Shown here piece after piece: positions 10,151 through 20,140 of a DNA stretch of 37,977 nt. The stretch covers positions 1-37,977 of the forward strand of contig JAGHJM010000025.1 in NCBI GenBank assembly GCA_017886645.1, given 5' to 3'. Within the stretch, counting starts at the first letter, position 1. Every line of letters starts with the position of its first letter. The notes beneath the pieces were generated by a model. The model was not told the DNA's origin. It did not search any database and worked only from the letters and a program-made list of their open reading frames with translations. The DNA comes from Clostridia bacterium. GTDB lineage: Bacteria > Bacillota > Clostridia > TANB77 > CAG-508. The position numbers and the translations under genes are program-made.

Positions 10151-10178
10151 AAACAACCAACTATATAGTTGGCTGTTT
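10151..10178. terminator. Stem-loop terminator downstream of spoVG
   Basis: AAACAACCAACTATATAGTTGGCTGTTT dyad with one G-T wobble; T-rich flank. Confidence 0.6.
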
Positions 10179-10201
10179 ATTTTAATTATATAAATCTATA
10201 A

Positions 10202-10507
10202 TTATTCTGCTGATTCTGTGTTTACTTCAGCTGCATTTGCATTTTCAGCTTCAGTATCTGGCTCGTTATATCTTTCGAATATAGCTTTTTGAACTTTTTC
10301 TCTTGTCTCAGCATTAATTGGATGTGCTATGTCTCTGTAATCACCGTTTGGCATTTTTTTACTTGGCATAGCTATAAATAATCCATTTTGACTTTCGATA
10401 ACTTTAATATCATGAATAACAAATTCGTTATCGAATGTTACAGAAGCAACAGCTTTCATTCTGTTCTCTGAATTTACTTTTTTTAAACGTACATCTGTAA
10501 TTTGCAT
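10202..10507 (-). CDS. spoVG: Septation/sporulation regulator SpoVG
   Basis: [38 protein letters not shown]...[31 protein letters not shown]. Start moved from 10525 to 10507 because the extra residues are encoded by the SD region. Confidence 0.97.
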   Translation of the reverse strand: MQITDVRLKKVNSENRMKAVASVTFDNEFVIHDIKVIESQNGLFIAMPSKKMPNGDYRDIAHPINAETREKVQKAIFERYNEPDTEAENANAAEVNTESAE

Positions 10508-10713
10508 TTGAGCACCTCTTTCCAAATTGTTTTAATTTTTTAGTACATTGTTATCTTATGTACTAAATATATTATTCGTCAAAAATTTTATTTTTCCTTC
10601 TTATTTTTACAATTTTTTATAATTGGAAAAATTTTTTTCTTTTATTTTTTCTTTAAAATATTAACAATTAAAATCTTTTTACATAAAATATAATAAAAAT
10701 ATGTATAAAACCA

Positions 10714-10742
10714 TTGAATATTGCACAAATAAAGTATATAAT
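10714..10742 (+). promoter_or_regulatory. Sigma-A type promoter for murC
   Basis: TTGAAT, 17-nt spacer, TATAAT. Confidence 0.65.
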
Positions 10743-10791
10743 ATTCACGCAGATTTATGTTTATAAATTTTAAAGGGGTGCAAACTTATTT

Positions 10792-12174
10792 ATGGCTAAT
10801 ATAGAAGAATTAAAAAAGTATAACCATATACATATGATTGGTATTGGTGGAATTAGTATGAGCGGAATTGCAGAAATTTTAAACTTTTGGGGATTTAAAG
10901 TAACTGGTTCCGATACTACCAAATCAGAAGTAACAGATAAATTATTATCTCAAGGAATTCCTGTTGTAATTGGACATGACCTAGAAAATGTCGCTAAAGC
11001 AGATTTAGTTGTATATAGTGCTGCTGTAAAAGATACCGATCCAGAGCTTTCTAAAGCTCGTTCTTTGAACATTCCAATAATTACAAGAGGAACATTTTTA
11101 GGGCAAATTACCAGAGCATTTTCTAATAGTATCTGCGTATCAGGTACACATGGAAAAACAACAACAACTTCAATGATTTCAGTTTGTTTTCTAGAAGCTC
11201 ATAAAGATCCTTCTATTCAAGTTGGTGCATTTTTAAAACAAATAGATGGCAATTATAGAGTTGGAGCAAGTGAATATTTTATTATTGAAGCTTGTGAATA
11301 TGTTGAGAGTTATCTAAAATTATTTCCAAAAACAGAAGTGATTTTAAATATTGATAATGATCATTTAGATTATTTCAAAAATATTGATAATATTGTAACT
11401 TCTTTTAAAAAATACGTAAAACTTTTACCTGCTGATGGTTTACTTGTTATAAATGGAGATGATTTCCGCTGTAAAGAAGTTGCAAGAGAATGTAAAGCTA
11501 GAGTTATTACATTCGGAATTGACAATGACCATGCTAATTACATAGCTAGAAATATTAAATTTGATAAAAATGGTTTCTCTAGTTTTGATGTGTATTATAA
11601 CAATTTCTTCTGGGGAACTGTAAAACTTTCTATTCCTGGAATACATAATGTTTTAAATGCTTTGTCATGTATTGCTGTATGTAACTACTATGGTTTGGAG
11701 AGAGATGAAATTAAAGATGCATTATATAAATATACTGGTGCTCATAGAAGATTTGAATATGTTGGAACATACAAAGGTGTTAATATCTACGATGATTATG
11801 GGCATCATCCAACAGAAATTTCTGCAACAGCTAGTGCCCTTAAGCAAAAACAATATAGGCAATCTTGGGTAATTTTTCAGCCTCATACTTATAGTAGAAC
11901 AAAAAATTTACTTGGAGACTTTGCTCGTTCTTTATTAAGTTTTGATAATATTATAGTTACTGATATTTATGCAGCAAGAGAAGATAATACTTTTAATATA
12001 TCTTCAAAAGACTTAATTAAGGAGATAGAAAAATTAGGTAAAAAGGCTATTTATATTTCAGACTTTCCAGATATAGTTACCTATATAAGAGAGCGAGCTA
12101 TGCCTAATGATATAGTACTTACTTTAGGAGCAGGTACAGTTACAAATATAGGTCCAATGATTCTTGAACAATAA
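10792..12174 (+). CDS. murC: UDP-N-acetylmuramate--L-alanine ligase
   Basis: HMIGIGGISMSGIAEIL, SGTHGKTTTTSM, DDYGHHPTEI, FQPHTYSRT. Confidence 0.98.
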   Translation: MANIEELKKYNHIHMIGIGGISMSGIAEILNFWGFKVTGSDTTKSEVTDKLLSQGIPVVIGHDLENVAKADLVVYSAAVKDTDPELSKARSLNIPIITRGTFLGQITRAFSNSICVSGTHGKTTTTSMISVCFLEAHKDPSIQVGAFLKQIDGNYRVGASEYFIIEACEYVESYLKLFPKTEVILNIDNDHLDYFKNIDNIVTSFKKYVKLLPADGLLVINGDDFRCKEVARECKARVITFGIDNDHANYIARNIKFDKNGFSSFDVYYNNFFWGTVKLSIPGIHNVLNALSCIAVCNYYGLERDEIKDALYKYTGAHRRFEYVGTYKGVNIYDDYGHHPTEISATASALKQKQYRQSWVIFQPHTYSRTKNLLGDFARSLLSFDNIIVTDIYAAREDNTFNISSKDLIKEIEKLGKKAIYISDFPDIVTYIRERAMPNDIVLTLGAGTVTNIGPMILEQ

Positions 12175-12212
12175 AAAATACTAAAGGAAAAAATTCCTTT
12201 AGTATTTTTTTG
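12174..12212. terminator. Bidirectional terminator between convergent murC and the transglutaminase gene
   Basis: AAAAAATACTAAAGGAAAAAATTCCTTTAGTATTTTTTT inverted repeat with T tracts. Confidence 0.85.
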
Positions 12213-12213
12213 T

Positions 12214-13329
12214 TTATTCATCTTCTACTAATTTTGGAAATGAAAATTTCATACTATTCTCTGAAAATAATCCGTCTTCTTTATGGTCTTGTAGAAAAGA
12301 TTGTCCTTTTAGTAAATATCTTGTTCTTTGTTCTTCTGAAGGCTCCCCTCCTCCAATTATTACTGGGTCATTCCATGTAACATCGACCGCATACCATCCA
12401 CCATCTAATTGAACATAGTTCCATGCATGTGACTCACTATCTCCATTAGAATTTGTAGCCTCTCCTGAAACTAATATACATGGTATATTCATTCCGTCCA
12501 TTATATATTTAAACATTCTAGCATATCCCTCACATACTGCTTTTGCCTCTGTTATTGCTCCATATATATTATACTTATTTTCCCCAGAGCTTTGGTCATA
12601 TGTTAAGTTATCTATCATCCAGTCATTTACTCTTTTTATTTTTTCTTCATTACTATATCCACTTAATGCTGTTACAACTTGGTTTCTTATGTTTTCCATA
12701 TATTGTTCTGCTTCTTCTACTGCTGTTTCATCTGCAAAATCTTCTGATAAATATGTAGCATTATTTCCTCTTCCAATTTTAACTTTATAGATTGTTTCCA
12801 CAAAGTTTGTTTCATGCTCAATCATCATTTGTAATTTGGTAATATCTAAATAAAATAAATCTACATTATCATATGAAAACGCGTTCCACGCTGATTGATA
12901 TGCTATTTTTAATGTTTCCTCTCCATCTTCTGTACTTAGAAGTCTATTAAATGTAGTACTTAAGTCCATTTCATAAGTTCCTGTTTTTAAATTTTCTTTG
13001 TTGTCTTCTAATGTATCATAAATAATTCTTCCATATTCATCTAATTGTTTATAATAATATTTATCTGAAGCTAAGTTAGTAACTGACATATTATTATTTT
13101 CTGCTGTATTATTAAATTGCATATTTGTACTAGTACTTGTATTATTTGTAGTAGTTGTTGTCCTATTATTATTTTCTTCATAATCAGAAAAGTTAGTATT
13201 AGTTTCTGCTACCGTTTCATCAGAATTACCTGTAAAAATAATAACCATACATACAACTCCAACAATAACAACTATCGCTGCTATAATTGAAGCTAAAATA
13301 ATTAAAGTTTTTGAATTAATTCTATACAT
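12214..13329 (-). CDS. Membrane-anchored transglutaminase-like (Cys protease fold) protein
   Basis: AVCEGYARMFKYIMDGMNIPCILVSG...SHAWNYVQLDGGWYAVDVTWNDP gives the Cys/His/Asp core; N-terminal TM and N/T-rich linker. Confidence 0.9.
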   Translation of the reverse strand: MYRINSKTLIILASIIAAIVVIVGVVCMVIIFTGNSDETVAETNTNFSDYEENNNRTTTTTNNTSTSTNMQFNNTAENNNMSVTNLASDKYYYKQLDEYGRIIYDTLEDNKENLKTGTYEMDLSTTFNRLLSTEDGEETLKIAYQSAWNAFSYDNVDLFYLDITKLQMMIEHETNFVETIYKVKIGRGNNATYLSEDFADETAVEEAEQYMENIRNQVVTALSGYSNEEKIKRVNDWMIDNLTYDQSSGENKYNIYGAITEAKAVCEGYARMFKYIMDGMNIPCILVSGEATNSNGDSESHAWNYVQLDGGWYAVDVTWNDPVIIGGGEPSEEQRTRYLLKGQSFLQDHKEDGLFSENSMKFSFPKLVEDE

Positions 13330-13358
13330 ATTAACCTCCGCATTTGTTTATTTAATAA

Positions 13359-13850
13359 TTATATTTCAATTATTTTCTTCTTTTCTACAAATAGTTTTTT
13401 ATAAATAGAAATTAAAACTATTACTATAATAATTCCAAATAAAACTCCCAAAGTGTCTATAAATACATCCGTTACTGATGGGCCTCTTCCTGGTATAAAA
13501 ATTTGATGGCACTCATCACTTATAGCATATATTCCTCCTACAACTAGACTTATTATAGTTTTTTTATATGTTTCCAATTTAAACGTATACATAAATGACA
13601 TCATAAGTATTCCAACAATTGTATAAATTGAAAAATGAGCTAATTTTCTAACTACAATTTCTCCATGTTCTATTAAAAATGTTTTATCAGTTTCACTTTG
13701 TATATTTGGTAGCAAATTAACTATGTATTCAGTAACTTTCCTGCTAATAGACGAAGATTCATCTCCATTTTGATTTGAAAAACCAAATATTATATAAAAA
13801 GTTACCCCTAATAAAATAAGTAATATAATTCTAAGTATTATTTTCTTCAT
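13359..13850 (-). CDS. VanZ-like family membrane protein
   Basis: FIEHGE..VRKLAHFSIYTIVGILM and YAISDECHQIFIPGRGPSVTDVFIDTLGVLFG. ATG at 13850 preferred (SD AAAGG upstream). Confidence 0.9.
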   Translation of the reverse strand: MKKIILRIILLILLGVTFYIIFGFSNQNGDESSSISRKVTEYIVNLLPNIQSETDKTFLIEHGEIVVRKLAHFSIYTIVGILMMSFMYTFKLETYKKTIISLVVGGIYAISDECHQIFIPGRGPSVTDVFIDTLGVLFGIIIVIVLISIYKKLFVEKKKIIEI

Positions 13851-13942
13851 ATTTGTGCCTTTCATTTTATGTATATATATTTATTATAAGATAAAAATTT
13901 AAAACAGTAAAGTAGTATTTAAAAGTTTGTATTTCTATTTTT

Positions 13943-15047
13943 TTACAAAATACTTTTCACACAATTTAAAGCTTCTACTATTACCTTATCCATGTCAAAG
14001 TATTTATATTGTCCTAGTCTTCCTCCGAAAATAACATTCTTATCTGCTTTTGCAAGTTCAGCATATTTTTGATACAAACTATTATTTTTTTCATCATTTA
14101 TAGTATAATATGGTTCTTTTCCTTGAACCCATTTATCTGGATATTCTTTTGTTATAACTGTTTTTGGAGAATTGGCTGTATTATATTCAAAATGTTTATG
14201 TTCAATAATTCTAGTATATGGTACTTCATACTCTGTATAATTTACAACCGCATTTCCTTGGTAATTTTCTACATCTAATATTTCTGTTTCAAATCTTAAA
14301 CTTCTATATTCTAGCTCTCCAAATCTGTAATTATAAAATTTATCAATAGGTCCTGTAAAAACAATTTTTTCTGCTATATTTTCTAGTTCTTCTCTATGGT
14401 CAAAAAAATCATAGTCTAATTTCACTTCTATTCCATCTAGCATTTTTTCTATTATTCCGAGTATATCCACCTATTGGAATACCCTGATATTTATCATTAA
14501 AGTAATTATTATCATATATAAATCTAACAGGTAATCTTTTTATTATAAAGCTTGGAAGTTCTGTTGCTCTTTTTCCCCATTGTTTTTCTGTATAACCTTT
14601 TACTAATTTTTCATAAATTGTTTTTCCAACTAAACTAATTGCTTGTTCTTCTAAATTTTTAGGTTCTGTTATTCCTGCCTCTTTCTTCTCTTCTTCTATT
14701 TTTGCTTTTGCTTCACTTGGTGTAATAACTCCCCACAATTTGTTAAATGTGTTCATATTAAATGGCATATTATATAATTCGTCTTTATAGCGTGCAACAG
14801 GCGAATTTGTATATCTATTAAATTCCGCAAACTGATTAATATATTGCCAAACCTCTTTATTACTTGTATGGAATATATGAGCACCATATTTATGTACTTG
14901 TATTCCTTCTATATTTTCTGTATAAATATTTCCACCTATATGTGAACGTTTTTCTATAACTAAACATTTCTTTCCTGCCTTATTTGCTTCATAAGCAAAT
15001 ATTGAGCCAAATAGTCCGCTTCCTACTATTAAATAATCATATTTCAT
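13943..15047 (-). pseudogene. glf: UDP-galactopyranose mutase, split by a single frameshift near 14455
   Basis: N-terminal ORF 14409..15047 (MKYDYLIVGSGLFGS...YQGIPIGGYT) and C-terminal ORF 13943..14470 (GIIEKMLDGIEVKLDYDFF...VIFGGRLGQYKYFDMDKVI) join into one full-length Glf if one base is removed. Confidence 0.88.
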
Positions 15048-15183
15048 AATATATTTGTCCTTTCTTACAAATTATCAATGAATACATTTTATCAATTATG
15101 TGATAGAATTACAAGCTTTTGAGTAAAATTGTGCTTATAAAGTATAAAAACTATATTTATATTTTAAAATTTTGTATTGAACT

Positions 15184-15248
15184 GTAAAATAGAGTTTAAA
15201 TATCTAACTTGCTATAAAAGCAAATCACATACTTAAACTCTATTTTAC
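15184..15248 (-). terminator. Terminator-like 16-bp inverted repeat that includes the stop codon of the coiled-coil gene
   Basis: GTAAAATAGAGTTTAA (15184-15199) / TTAAACTCTATTTTAC (15233-15248) perfect; the loop contains a second hairpin TTGCT-ATAAA-AGCAA. Confidence 0.6.
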
Positions 15249-15508
15249 CATCTATCATCATGCGTACTAAACTTGTCAAAAAGTGCAGGTATTTTATTTG
15301 TAACAGCATCTTCAATGATTAACAAAGCCCTACTATGATCTTTTAATATTTCTTTTATATCTTCAATATCTTCTGTGTTTTTTTCTACTTTCTTTTCTAA
15401 TTTCTCAATAGCCCTCGAGTGTCGTTCCATTATTTCTGTATGTTCTTCCAACTTTTCTGTGCGTCCATCTAGTTTATCTATTTTTTCCATTATTTTTTCT
15501 TCTAACAT
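15245..15508 (-). CDS. Small coiled-coil protein (87 aa), unknown function
   Basis: SD AGGAGGTGA upstream of ATG; charged heptad-like sequence EEKIMEKIDKLDGRTEKLEEHTEIMERHSRAIEKLEKKVEKNTEDIEDIKEILKDH. Confidence 0.8.
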   Translation of the reverse strand: MLEEKIMEKIDKLDGRTEKLEEHTEIMERHSRAIEKLEKKVEKNTEDIEDIKEILKDHSRALLIIEDAVTNKIPALFDKFSTHDDRW

Positions 15509-15533
15509 TTTTCATTCACCTCCTAACTAAAAA

Positions 15534-15596
15534 ATAATAACTTTACTAAAAAAATCTAGTAAAGTTATTATAGCATAGTTGAAATTCTTTTATCAA
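15534..15596 (-). promoter_or_regulatory. Extended -10 promoter overlapped by a 15-bp perfect dyad (putative operator) upstream of the coiled-coil gene
   Basis: Minus strand: TTGATA (15596-15591), 18-nt spacer, TGC-TATAAT (15572-15567); dyad ATAATAACTTTACTA (15534-15548) / TAGTAAAGTTATTAT (15557-15571). Confidence 0.7.
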
Positions 15597-15669
15597 ACCT
15601 CATATATTTTAGTTCTATAGTGTTAATATCACTTTTTCTACAATTATTATGTGTTTTCTTTAAATTATT

Positions 15670-16701
15670 CTATGTTCCACTTTCATCTGTTTCTATTGTA
15701 AATTTACGTAATCTAAAGTGGTTTATTAGTTTTGCTGACATGTATGGATTTATAAAATATAGTAATCCTTTAATTTTTTCTTTCTTTGGAATTGGAGCCT
15801 TTACAACACATATCGCATCTTTTCTACAAACCTTCTTTACTTCCCTATATTTTTCAGTATACTTTTTATTGACTCTAGCTCCAATCATCGTATTAAGGCA
15901 ATCACAATATGTATGCCAATTTGCATATCGACATGCTTTCAATAGTTTTGGTGTCCTTTCTACTAAATTATTTTTAATTGTTTTTTGAGCCTCTATACTT
16001 CCATCTATTAATTTCATACTAAATTTCGTCATTGCACTAGTTGGATTATCTACTCGATAATTATATAATTTCTTTTTTCCTACAGCTACTTTATTAGCCC
16101 TTTGAAAGCAATCTATTGAGAAATTAAATCCTTCACCAAAAGCAAGTTTACTATTAAATCTTATATTATATTTATCTATTATTTCCTTTTTTACCATTTT
16201 ATTCCATGGTGAAATAACTATATTATAATATAACATTTCTTCCGCAGCACGTTGCCCTTCCCATACTCTAATATCGTCATTTTCTCCATTCTCTTCATCT
16301 AATACATTTGAATTATTAAATTTTCTAGGAAAAGGTGTTAATGATACATCTGCATCATTTTTTTCTATTAATTCATATAAATATGTAATATAATTGCTTG
16401 ATAAATAATCATCTCCATCAACAAAACAAATATATTCCCCTTTAGCATTATCTATTCCTACATTTCTTGCAGTACTTACTCCAGAGTTTTTTTGATGTAT
16501 AACTTTTATTCTATCGTCTTCTTTAGATTTTCTATCTGCAATTTTACCCGAATTATCTTTTGAACCGTCGTCCACTAAAATAATTTCAATATTTCTATAA
16601 TTTTGGTTTAATATTGAATTTATACATTCTTCTATATAATTTTCTACATTATAAATTGGTACAATAACAGAAATCAATTTTTTTTCTTTATTACTTTCCA
16701 T
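15670..16701 (-). CDS. Glycosyltransferase family 2
   Basis: ISVIVPIYNVENYIEECINSILNQNYRNIEIILVDDGSKDNSGKIAD...GEYICFVDGDDYL. ATG at 16701 is preceded by GGGGGAAAC. Confidence 0.93.
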   Translation of the reverse strand: MESNKEKKLISVIVPIYNVENYIEECINSILNQNYRNIEIILVDDGSKDNSGKIADRKSKEDDRIKVIHQKNSGVSTARNVGIDNAKGEYICFVDGDDYLSSNYITYLYELIEKNDADVSLTPFPRKFNNSNVLDEENGENDDIRVWEGQRAAEEMLYYNIVISPWNKMVKKEIIDKYNIRFNSKLAFGEGFNFSIDCFQRANKVAVGKKKLYNYRVDNPTSAMTKFSMKLIDGSIEAQKTIKNNLVERTPKLLKACRYANWHTYCDCLNTMIGARVNKKYTEKYREVKKVCRKDAICVVKAPIPKKEKIKGLLYFINPYMSAKLINHFRLRKFTIETDESGT

Positions 16702-17794
16702 TGTTTCCCCCATTTTCAATAACAATTTTTTTCAAGAAATCATCAACTTTTTTTCTTTCATTTTCTAGTATTTTATTTACCTTACCAAAATCCATATGTC
16801 TATCAATAACATCAAAATCCTCAAAATTTTCTATATGTCTTTGAGTTTCTCCAACTAATTTTAAAAAGTTAGCTAATCTGCCTGAATAATTCTTTGGATA
16901 TATGCAAATTGGTTCAGTGTTAAGATTTACCGAAAAGGCTGTAGCATGAAAAGAATCTGTTAAGACTATTTTGGCATTATCTACTAATGTAATAAAATCT
17001 AATATTTCTGGCATAACGATACTTTTCCCATTTCTAAATATTTGGTCAAATCTTGTACAAAAACGATATAATTTTAGTCCAGTACGTTTTGATAATTCTT
17101 CAGCATATTCATCAAATTCTTTGCTTCGATTAAGATTATAAATTAAAATATAATCTCCTTTTATCTTCCTTTTAGGCGCTATATTTCTCCAAAATTCTGG
17201 TGGCATTGCTAATGTTGGGTCTATTATGTTTATTGCATCTTTAATCCCCAACTGATTATTTAATATATCCAATCCACTTTCTTCTCTTACAGAAATCCTT
17301 TTAAATTTATCCAAATATTTTTTTATTTCTTCAATATCCTTTTCTTCCAGTTTGCCTTTTCCAAAACTCGACGAATAAGAATATCTAGGTTTATTATCTG
17401 GAACAAAGCTTAAATATAATGGCGGAATAATTCCATTATTCCATCCAGTATTCCAAACCTGATCACTACCTGAAAAATACACATCTGCAATATCTTCAAA
17501 TTTTTCGAAATCTTCCATAGATAAATATTTCTTACTAGTAATATTTAAGTATTTCTTTTGGAATCCACCAAAATTGTGTTTCCAATATAATAAAGTTGGT
17601 AAAATTGCAGGTATTTTAAGTATGTTTCCTTTAATAAAAGTTTGTAACAATTTTATACCATATGTATCTGGTCTCCTATAATCAATAAATACAACATCAT
17701 CAAAATATTGTTTTAACTTTTCTTGTGTTGCATATGCCTGAAGTTGTGTTCCATAATTACAAACAGAATGTAATGTTATAACTGCAGCCTTCAT
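16691..17794 (-). CDS. Polysaccharide pyruvyl transferase family protein
   Basis: MKAAVITLHSVCNYGTQLQAYATQEKL...FSGSDQVWN...ILTDSFHATAFSV. Confidence 0.92.
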   Translation of the reverse strand: MKAAVITLHSVCNYGTQLQAYATQEKLKQYFDDVVFIDYRRPDTYGIKLLQTFIKGNILKIPAILPTLLYWKHNFGGFQKKYLNITSKKYLSMEDFEKFEDIADVYFSGSDQVWNTGWNNGIIPPLYLSFVPDNKPRYSYSSSFGKGKLEEKDIEEIKKYLDKFKRISVREESGLDILNNQLGIKDAINIIDPTLAMPPEFWRNIAPKRKIKGDYILIYNLNRSKEFDEYAEELSKRTGLKLYRFCTRFDQIFRNGKSIVMPEILDFITLVDNAKIVLTDSFHATAFSVNLNTEPICIYPKNYSGRLANFLKLVGETQRHIENFEDFDVIDRHMDFGKVNKILENERKKVDDFLKKIVIENGGNNGK

Positions 17795-17808
17795 ATATTG
17801 TCTCCTTC

Positions 17809-19044
17809 TTAATTATTTGTTTCAAATAAATATTTATATTTTCTATAAAAGAAATATCTTGTGGCGAATAGTATAAATTCTGTAAACGATCTTACTATTG
17901 CTACATTGACAAGAGTAAAAGAATTTGTAATAACTAGTCCAAATAATAATAATATATATATAATAATTGATATAACTGTTGATAATGTTGTTTCTTTGCT
18001 CTTGCCTATAGCTCCTAATGCTGGCCATCCAAATATAATAGCAAAAAATCCAAAAAATAATGCTGGAATTAATATTCTAAATATAGGAACTGCTTTTAAA
18101 TATTCTTCTCCCCCTAATATCATAAATCCAGGTTCTGCTAGGAAATAAGCTAATACACACCCCATTGTAACAACTGGTAAAAATATTTTTATTACTTTAT
18201 GTATAATCCCTATATTTTTCGATTTAATCATTTCAGGATAAATTCCATCTGAAATTGGTGTATAACATGCTTGAATAGAACCAACTATTTGCATACATAT
18301 TCCCCAATATGCCACCTCTGTTGCACCTATATATATTCCTATAATAATTGTACTAAAAGCATTAAACGATGTAGATGCAACATTTGATATAAAATATACA
18401 AAAGATTCTTTTATTGATTTAAATGCATTACTTATTCTAGAAAAATGCATTTTTATTTTCATCTTTTTTATTTCATAGAAAACTAACATTATAGCTATTG
18501 CAGATGAAATAATATCTAAAATTGGAATAAATATTACATCTGCATCATTCTTTATTAAGAAAAATGTTAATATTGTAGAAATAGTTTTCATAATTATAAA
18601 ACGGATTGTTATAATATGCATTTTTTCTATGCCTCTAAATAAAAAATCCATTAAAAAAATTGATTCAAAAACTACAAAATATGACAAAATTGTATATAGA
18701 ATATTTTCTCTTAATATTGGTAATGTAAAAGATAATACTACCACAATAAAAAGCCCAACTATTCCCAATATGATTCTAGCTATTAACGTATCTCCAATAA
18801 CATATCCCATTTTTTGTTTATCTTCTCTAGATTTTACTATATCTTTTGTTGCAGATAAAATAAATCCAAAATCAACTAATATTTGCATATATGTCATAAC
18901 TGTTTTTACATATGTAACACTTCCATATGTATCCGTCGATAATATTCTTGTTAAATATGGTAATGTTATAAAAGGAAATAAAATTTTAGATATATTAAAT
19001 ATCATCAACATTACTGTGTTTTTTGCAATTCTCATATCTTTCAA
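17809..19044 (-). CDS. Oligosaccharide flippase (Wzx-type)
   Basis: Multi-TM; N-terminal KILFPFITLPYLTRILSTDTYGSVTYVKTVMTY typical of polysaccharide biosynthesis flippases. Confidence 0.92.
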   Translation of the reverse strand: MKDMRIAKNTVMLMIFNISKILFPFITLPYLTRILSTDTYGSVTYVKTVMTYMQILVDFGFILSATKDIVKSREDKQKMGYVIGDTLIARIILGIVGLFIVVVLSFTLPILRENILYTILSYFVVFESIFLMDFLFRGIEKMHIITIRFIIMKTISTILTFFLIKNDADVIFIPILDIISSAIAIMLVFYEIKKMKIKMHFSRISNAFKSIKESFVYFISNVASTSFNAFSTIIIGIYIGATEVAYWGICMQIVGSIQACYTPISDGIYPEMIKSKNIGIIHKVIKIFLPVVTMGCVLAYFLAEPGFMILGGEEYLKAVPIFRILIPALFFGFFAIIFGWPALGAIGKSKETTLSTVISIIIYILLLFGLVITNSFTLVNVAIVRSFTEFILFATRYFFYRKYKYLFETNN

Positions 19045-19101
19045 TTTTTTTCCTCCTTAACATACATTAATTTTTCTTATTAGTTTTCCATAATTCTTTA
19101 A

Positions 19102-20118
19102 TTATCTATTAAATTGATATTGTCTATACATACATATTAAAGCCGTAAAAAAATACAGTTTATATTTGATTGTAAATAGCGTAATACTTCTTGTTATAGA
19201 TAAATCTTTATAATTAGATTTTTTTATAGCTTCTTTAAAGTCTTCTATATTGCATACCTTTTTTAACAGTTTTATTTGGTTCATAAAAGTTTGGTTATTT
19301 TTCTTATTAAAACAATAATTAACAACAATTAATAAAACATGATATGTAACATAATTATAATAATTATATTTAACTTGTAGATTATCTGTATAATTATTAA
19401 AAATATATTTTTTTACTGCCATCATTGATTTTAAATATTTTTCTACATATCTATCATCATATTTTCTTACTAAAGAATTATTGTTAAATCTATAGTTATA
19501 TAAAGCTTGTCCTAAAATAAGAACTTCACGAATATTTTTAACTAATTCCATATTAAATAACGCATCTTCTCCAACTTCAATATCTTCATGAAATTTAATA
19601 TCCTTTATGCATTCTCTTCTTATTAATTTCATATGGCAAAATCCATAACCGTTTTGGACATTTAATAACTTAATAAAATATTCTTGTGCAGAATATTTTA
19701 TCCTTTCAATTTTACAATTTATTTTTTCTTGCTTAGTAGAATATACCCTATTATATCCAGAGGATATAATATCTAATTTTTCATTAGTTATTGCTTCATT
19801 ATATAATTTTTCACAAAAATCACTATCTAACCAATCATCTGCGTCAACGAAAGAAATCCACTCTCCATTTGCCATATTTATCCCTAAGTTTCTTGCTGAA
19901 CTTACTCCTGCATTTTCCTTGTGTATTACTTTTACTCTTTTATCCATTAGTGCATATTCGTCACACATCTTTCCAGACCCATCTGTTGATCCATCGTCTA
20001 TTAATATAATCTCTATTTTTTTATATGTTTGATTGGTAATACTATTTATACATTTTTCTATATATTTCTCTACATTATAAACAGGTACAATAATTGAGAT
20101 TAGTTCATTCTTTTGCAT
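19102..20118 (-). CDS. Glycosyltransferase family 2
   Basis: ISIIVPVYNVEKYIEKCINSITNQTYKKIEIILIDDGSTDGSGKMCDEY...GEWISFVDADDWLDSDF. Confidence 0.94.
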   Translation of the reverse strand: MQKNELISIIVPVYNVEKYIEKCINSITNQTYKKIEIILIDDGSTDGSGKMCDEYALMDKRVKVIHKENAGVSSARNLGINMANGEWISFVDADDWLDSDFCEKLYNEAITNEKLDIISSGYNRVYSTKQEKINCKIERIKYSAQEYFIKLLNVQNGYGFCHMKLIRRECIKDIKFHEDIEVGEDALFNMELVKNIREVLILGQALYNYRFNNNSLVRKYDDRYVEKYLKSMMAVKKYIFNNYTDNLQVKYNYYNYVTYHVLLIVVNYCFNKKNNQTFMNQIKLLKKVCNIEDFKEAIKKSNYKDLSITRSITLFTIKYKLYFFTALICMYRQYQFNR

Positions 20119-20140
20119 TTTACACTACTCCTGAATTAAA

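Noticed and set aside
14409-14470. Programmed ribosomal frameshift in glf
   Set aside because: No slippery heptamer or obvious downstream pseudoknot; an indel or sequencing error is simpler.
18629-19060. Plus-strand 143-aa ORF
   Set aside because: Longest of several ORFs antisense to flippase genes; multi-TM genes in AT-rich DNA often give open reverse frames.
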